DNA from: Hymenobacter metallicola | GTDB lineage: Bacteria; Bacteroidota; Bacteroidia; Cytophagales; Hymenobacteraceae | Direction: 5' to 3' | Length of the DNA: 64,000 nt | Assembly (NCBI RefSeq): GCF_004745645.1 | Contig: NZ_SRMB01000006.1 | Location: forward strand, 1 to 64,000 | Shown: positions 62,243 through 64,000 of the stretch, one piece after another | How positions within the stretch are numbered: position 1 is the first letter of the stretch | Layout of the letters: each line of letters opens with the position of its first letter | The notes under the pieces: model-generated | What the model saw: the letters and a program-made list of their open reading frames with translations, nothing else | Database searches by the model: none | Told to the model about the DNA's origin: nothing | Program-made: the position numbers and the translations under genes

Positions 62243-63016
62243 TTACTTTCCGGGATACAGCCCCGTCAGCGCCGCTTTCTGGCTGGCATTCTTGGCCGCG
62301 AGGGCTGCCCGCTTGCGCTGGCGTAGCTCTACCTGCTTCAGCTGATTGGCTTGGTCATTTTTGGTCGGGGCGGCCGTCGTAATCGGGTTGTCATAGAGGG
62401 ATTCCGGCACGGCATCATCTGCCGCAGCTACCGGGGCTGAATGCGAAGTGTCAGCCGTAGAGGCCGTTTCAATAGTTGGAAATGCCGCTTCTTCCATGCC
62501 CGTAGTGGTCGGGCTTTCCGGCTCGTCGATACCAAGCCTATCAAAAACCGACACTGCCGCCGTACCTAGCGCGTGAACCGAAGAGACTACCGGTGGCGCA
62601 CCATCGGTCGGCGTGGCCTCTGCCTCCTCAGTGGCCGGCACCTCTGCTGTCATAGCGGCCTCATTCTCAGCTGCAGCATCCGCCGCAGATTCCGTAGCCG
62701 CCAGCTCCCGCGCCGTGATTTGGTCGGCTTCCATGCGGTCCGCTTCTGCCTGTAGCTCCTGCTCCTCCTTGGCCCGGAAATCCTCTTCGGGCATCAAGCG
62801 CGAGATGGGGTTGTCGGCTGACACGGGTGGCGCGGCTTCGGCCGGCGCGGGCGTCGGCTTTGGCCCATAGTGAAAGGAGCGCACCGACCGGTGGTTGCTG
62901 GTGGCTACCAGCACCTCCGGCTTGCCCTTCCCGCTGCCGGTGAAGCGCCACCACACCAACCCCAACAGGGCCGCGAGGGGCAGAAGTACCAGCAGGAAGA
63001 ACAGGGCAGCTTGCAT
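62243..63016 (-). CDS. Ala/Glu-rich membrane-anchored protein of the transfer region
   Basis: This 257-aa protein has one N-terminal membrane helix (LFFLLVLLPLAALLGLVWW) and a long low-complexity cytoplasmic or periplasmic region rich in Ala, Glu, Pro and Thr, ending with a short helical basic segment (VELRQRKRAALAAKNASQKA). I do not recognise the family. The place upstream of traE suggests a role in mobilisation or transfer. It shows no signal cleavage site or catalytic motif. Confidence 0.65.
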   Translation of the reverse strand: MQAALFFLLVLLPLAALLGLVWWRFTGSGKGKPEVLVATSNHRSVRSFHYGPKPTPAPAEAAPPVSADNPISRLMPEEDFRAKEEQELQAEADRMEADQITARELAATESAADAAAENEAAMTAEVPATEEAEATPTDGAPPVVSSVHALGTAAVSVFDRLGIDEPESPTTTGMEEAAFPTIETASTADTSHSAPVAAADDAVPESLYDNPITTAAPTKNDQANQLKQVELRQRKRAALAAKNASQKAALTGLYPGK

Positions 63017-63190
63017 ACTGGCGATGCTTTACGCCCCGTGTTCTGATAAAGTTCTGAAAGATTTCTAAAGTAATTCTTTTAAACTTCTTAAGAGTTTCTG
63101 CGTTAGCCGCAGTAGTCCGTTTCCGCAGCCTCTGCACCCATTAAGCTGACCGGCGGCTAATCGTACTATTTTGGCTTTTTGAGTTACCTG

Positions 63191-63222
63191 TTTGCAGCGT
63201 TTAGCTGCAATTTGTGTCTTTG
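63191..63222 (+). promoter_or_regulatory. Possible promoter of the 63285 gene
   Basis: TTTG (63191-63194) and TGTCTTTG (63215-63222) match the Bacteroidetes -33 and -7 elements with 20 bp between them and one mismatch. It faces away from the minus-strand gene at 62243. Confidence 0.35.
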
Positions 63223-63284
63223 TGGATTCTTTGCGTAAGCATCTGTCCACTCACACCTTTTGCACTATAACACCAACTGTTTAC

Positions 63285-63695
63285 ATGGTACCATCTCCAC
63301 ACATTTCGGCCCCGCTGGGCTTCCCCGACCTAAAGCTTTCCGTTCCCTATGCCGACGCCATCCGCTACGCCCAATTTCGCCTGTTGATGCTGGCCAAGGG
63401 GGAGTTGAAGTCGTTCTGCGAACAGCACGAACTGCCCTACACCAGCATCGTGGGCCTGAAAAACAACTCCCTCAAACGCGAAGAGCCGCGCTTACTACAG
63501 CGCCTGCTCCGCAGCCTGGCCGTCGATACGGAGGTAATCCGCATCCCCCCCAATAGCCAGAGTCCCCGCTTCCTGTTTCCCACGGTAGAAGCCCTGACCA
63601 CTTTTCAGCAGCAGCTCAAGTGCTTTGACAGTGGCAACCCTCCCCTTCCCGAATCCGAAGCCGCCACGGGCGGCGCGGAAACCCCTACCCCGTAA
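63285..63695 (+). CDS. Hypothetical protein with HTH-like core, 136 aa
   Basis: From the ATG at 63285 (MVPSPHISAPLGFPDLKLS) this is 136 aa. The middle (AIRYAQFRLLMLAKGELKSF, FCEQHELPYTSIVGLKNNSL) looks like a helix-turn-helix module with a basic start, so it may be a small regulator for the transfer genes. The tail is Pro/Glu-rich. It is divergent from the 62243 gene and faces the DUF3991-like gene. The frame is open to 63192, but the promoter-like boxes lie in that part. Confidence 0.6.
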   Translation: MVPSPHISAPLGFPDLKLSVPYADAIRYAQFRLLMLAKGELKSFCEQHELPYTSIVGLKNNSLKREEPRLLQRLLRSLAVDTEVIRIPPNSQSPRFLFPTVEALTTFQQQLKCFDSGNPPLPESEAATGGAETPTP

Positions 63696-63800
63696 CCACG
63701 ACCGGATAGCCTTCCTGGTAGCCGAGCGGTACTTCTCACCGCTTTTCTTTCCCCGCCCGGAGCTACTGGTCATGTAAGACCACCAGTAAGCTACCCGCGA

Positions 63801-64000
63801 TGAATGCACCCCGTGAGAACGACCCCAACGAGCTTGACCGGTTCAAGCGTGATATTGACCTCGTAGACTACGCCGAGCGGCAGGGCTACCAGGTAAAAAA
63901 GGAAGGCAAGCGCGGCGACTGGCACCAGCTCGAAAAAGACGGGGAGGTGCTCATCGTCACGCGCAAAGACGACCATCAGGTGTACCTCAATACCGGCGAC
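63801..64000 (+). CDS. Start of a DUF3991/toprim-like mobile element protein (partial)
   Basis: The first 66 residues (MNAPRENDPNELDRFKRDI) then read LVDYAERQGYQVKKEGKRG and HQLEKDGEVLIVTRKDDHQ. FKxxIDLVxYAxxxGY and the following Lys-rich strand are the typical opening of DUF3991/toprim primase-like proteins carried by Bacteroidetes plasmids and conjugative transposons. The gene runs off the window edge. Base 64000 falls inside a codon. Confidence 0.65.

Overview
The window looks like part of a plasmid, integrative element or accessory island from a GC-rich Bacteroidota bacterium, most likely Hymenobacter or a close relative (Cytophagales). The basis is the Bacteroidetes-type -7 promoter boxes (TAnnTTTG), the Bacteroidetes-only families (TraE/F/G/J/K/M/N/O conjugation proteins, DUF6122, DUF6660-like), and the sets of lipoprotein DUF305 genes. 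No rRNA, tRNA, transposase, integrase or CRISPR array was seen. Genus is inference.

Layout. (1) 1-2,722: a left edge with gene fragments, a small His/Cys membrane peptide and two DUF305 lipoproteins. (2) 2,878-20,019, almost all on the minus strand: a Zn/Cd/Co-type resistance block. It holds a CzcA permease fused to a CzcC/TolC-like domain, a CzcB adaptor, YnfA, a TauE/NicO-like exporter, a ZntA-like P-type ATPase with a His-rich N-terminus, a CzcD-like CDF protein, dihydrolipoyl dehydrogenase and a ZIP transporter, followed by an SDR, a GH1-like hydrolase, a DUF1345 protein and a bestrophin. (3) 20,293-24,511: a decayed cytochrome c peroxidase, FeoB, and a CDF paralogue that has lost its metal ligands. 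(4) 24,657-45,554: a copper/silver-type block. It holds an HMA chaperone, a Cys-rich copper-storage protein, two AraC regulators with N-terminal HMA-like domains, a second RND tripartite pump, heavy-metal-binding periplasmic proteins, CopA, a cupredoxin, three DUF305 proteins and a DUF4396 protein. (5) 45,765-52,285: a two-gene unit encoding two nuclease-like proteins of unknown family (defence candidate), then a HipB/HipA pair. (6) 52,384-64,000: a Bacteroidetes conjugation (type IV secretion) operon from TraE to TraO, then genes that probably belong to the mobile element, including the start of a DUF3991/toprim-like protein.

How it fits together. Zn/Cd/Co would be handled by CDF and P-type export to the periplasm and by Czc export out of the cell. 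Copper would be exported from the cytoplasm by CopA, passed or stored by the HMA, cupredoxin and Csp proteins, and removed from the periplasm by the RND pump and metal-binding lipoproteins. A repeated regulatory sequence, two ATTATGyAA half-sites exactly 21 bp apart, lies upstream of copA, the HMA chaperone, csp, a membrane protein and two DUF305 genes. At three of them it stands about 22 bp upstream of a -7 box. It is the best candidate for the binding site of the HMA-AraC regulators and defines a copper regulon visible in the sequence alone. The conjugation genes suggest that the resistance and candidate defence cargo moves between cells.

The best candidates for undescribed biology are the nuclease-like gene pair at 45,765-50,351 and the HMA-AraC regulon with its 21-bp direct-repeat operator.
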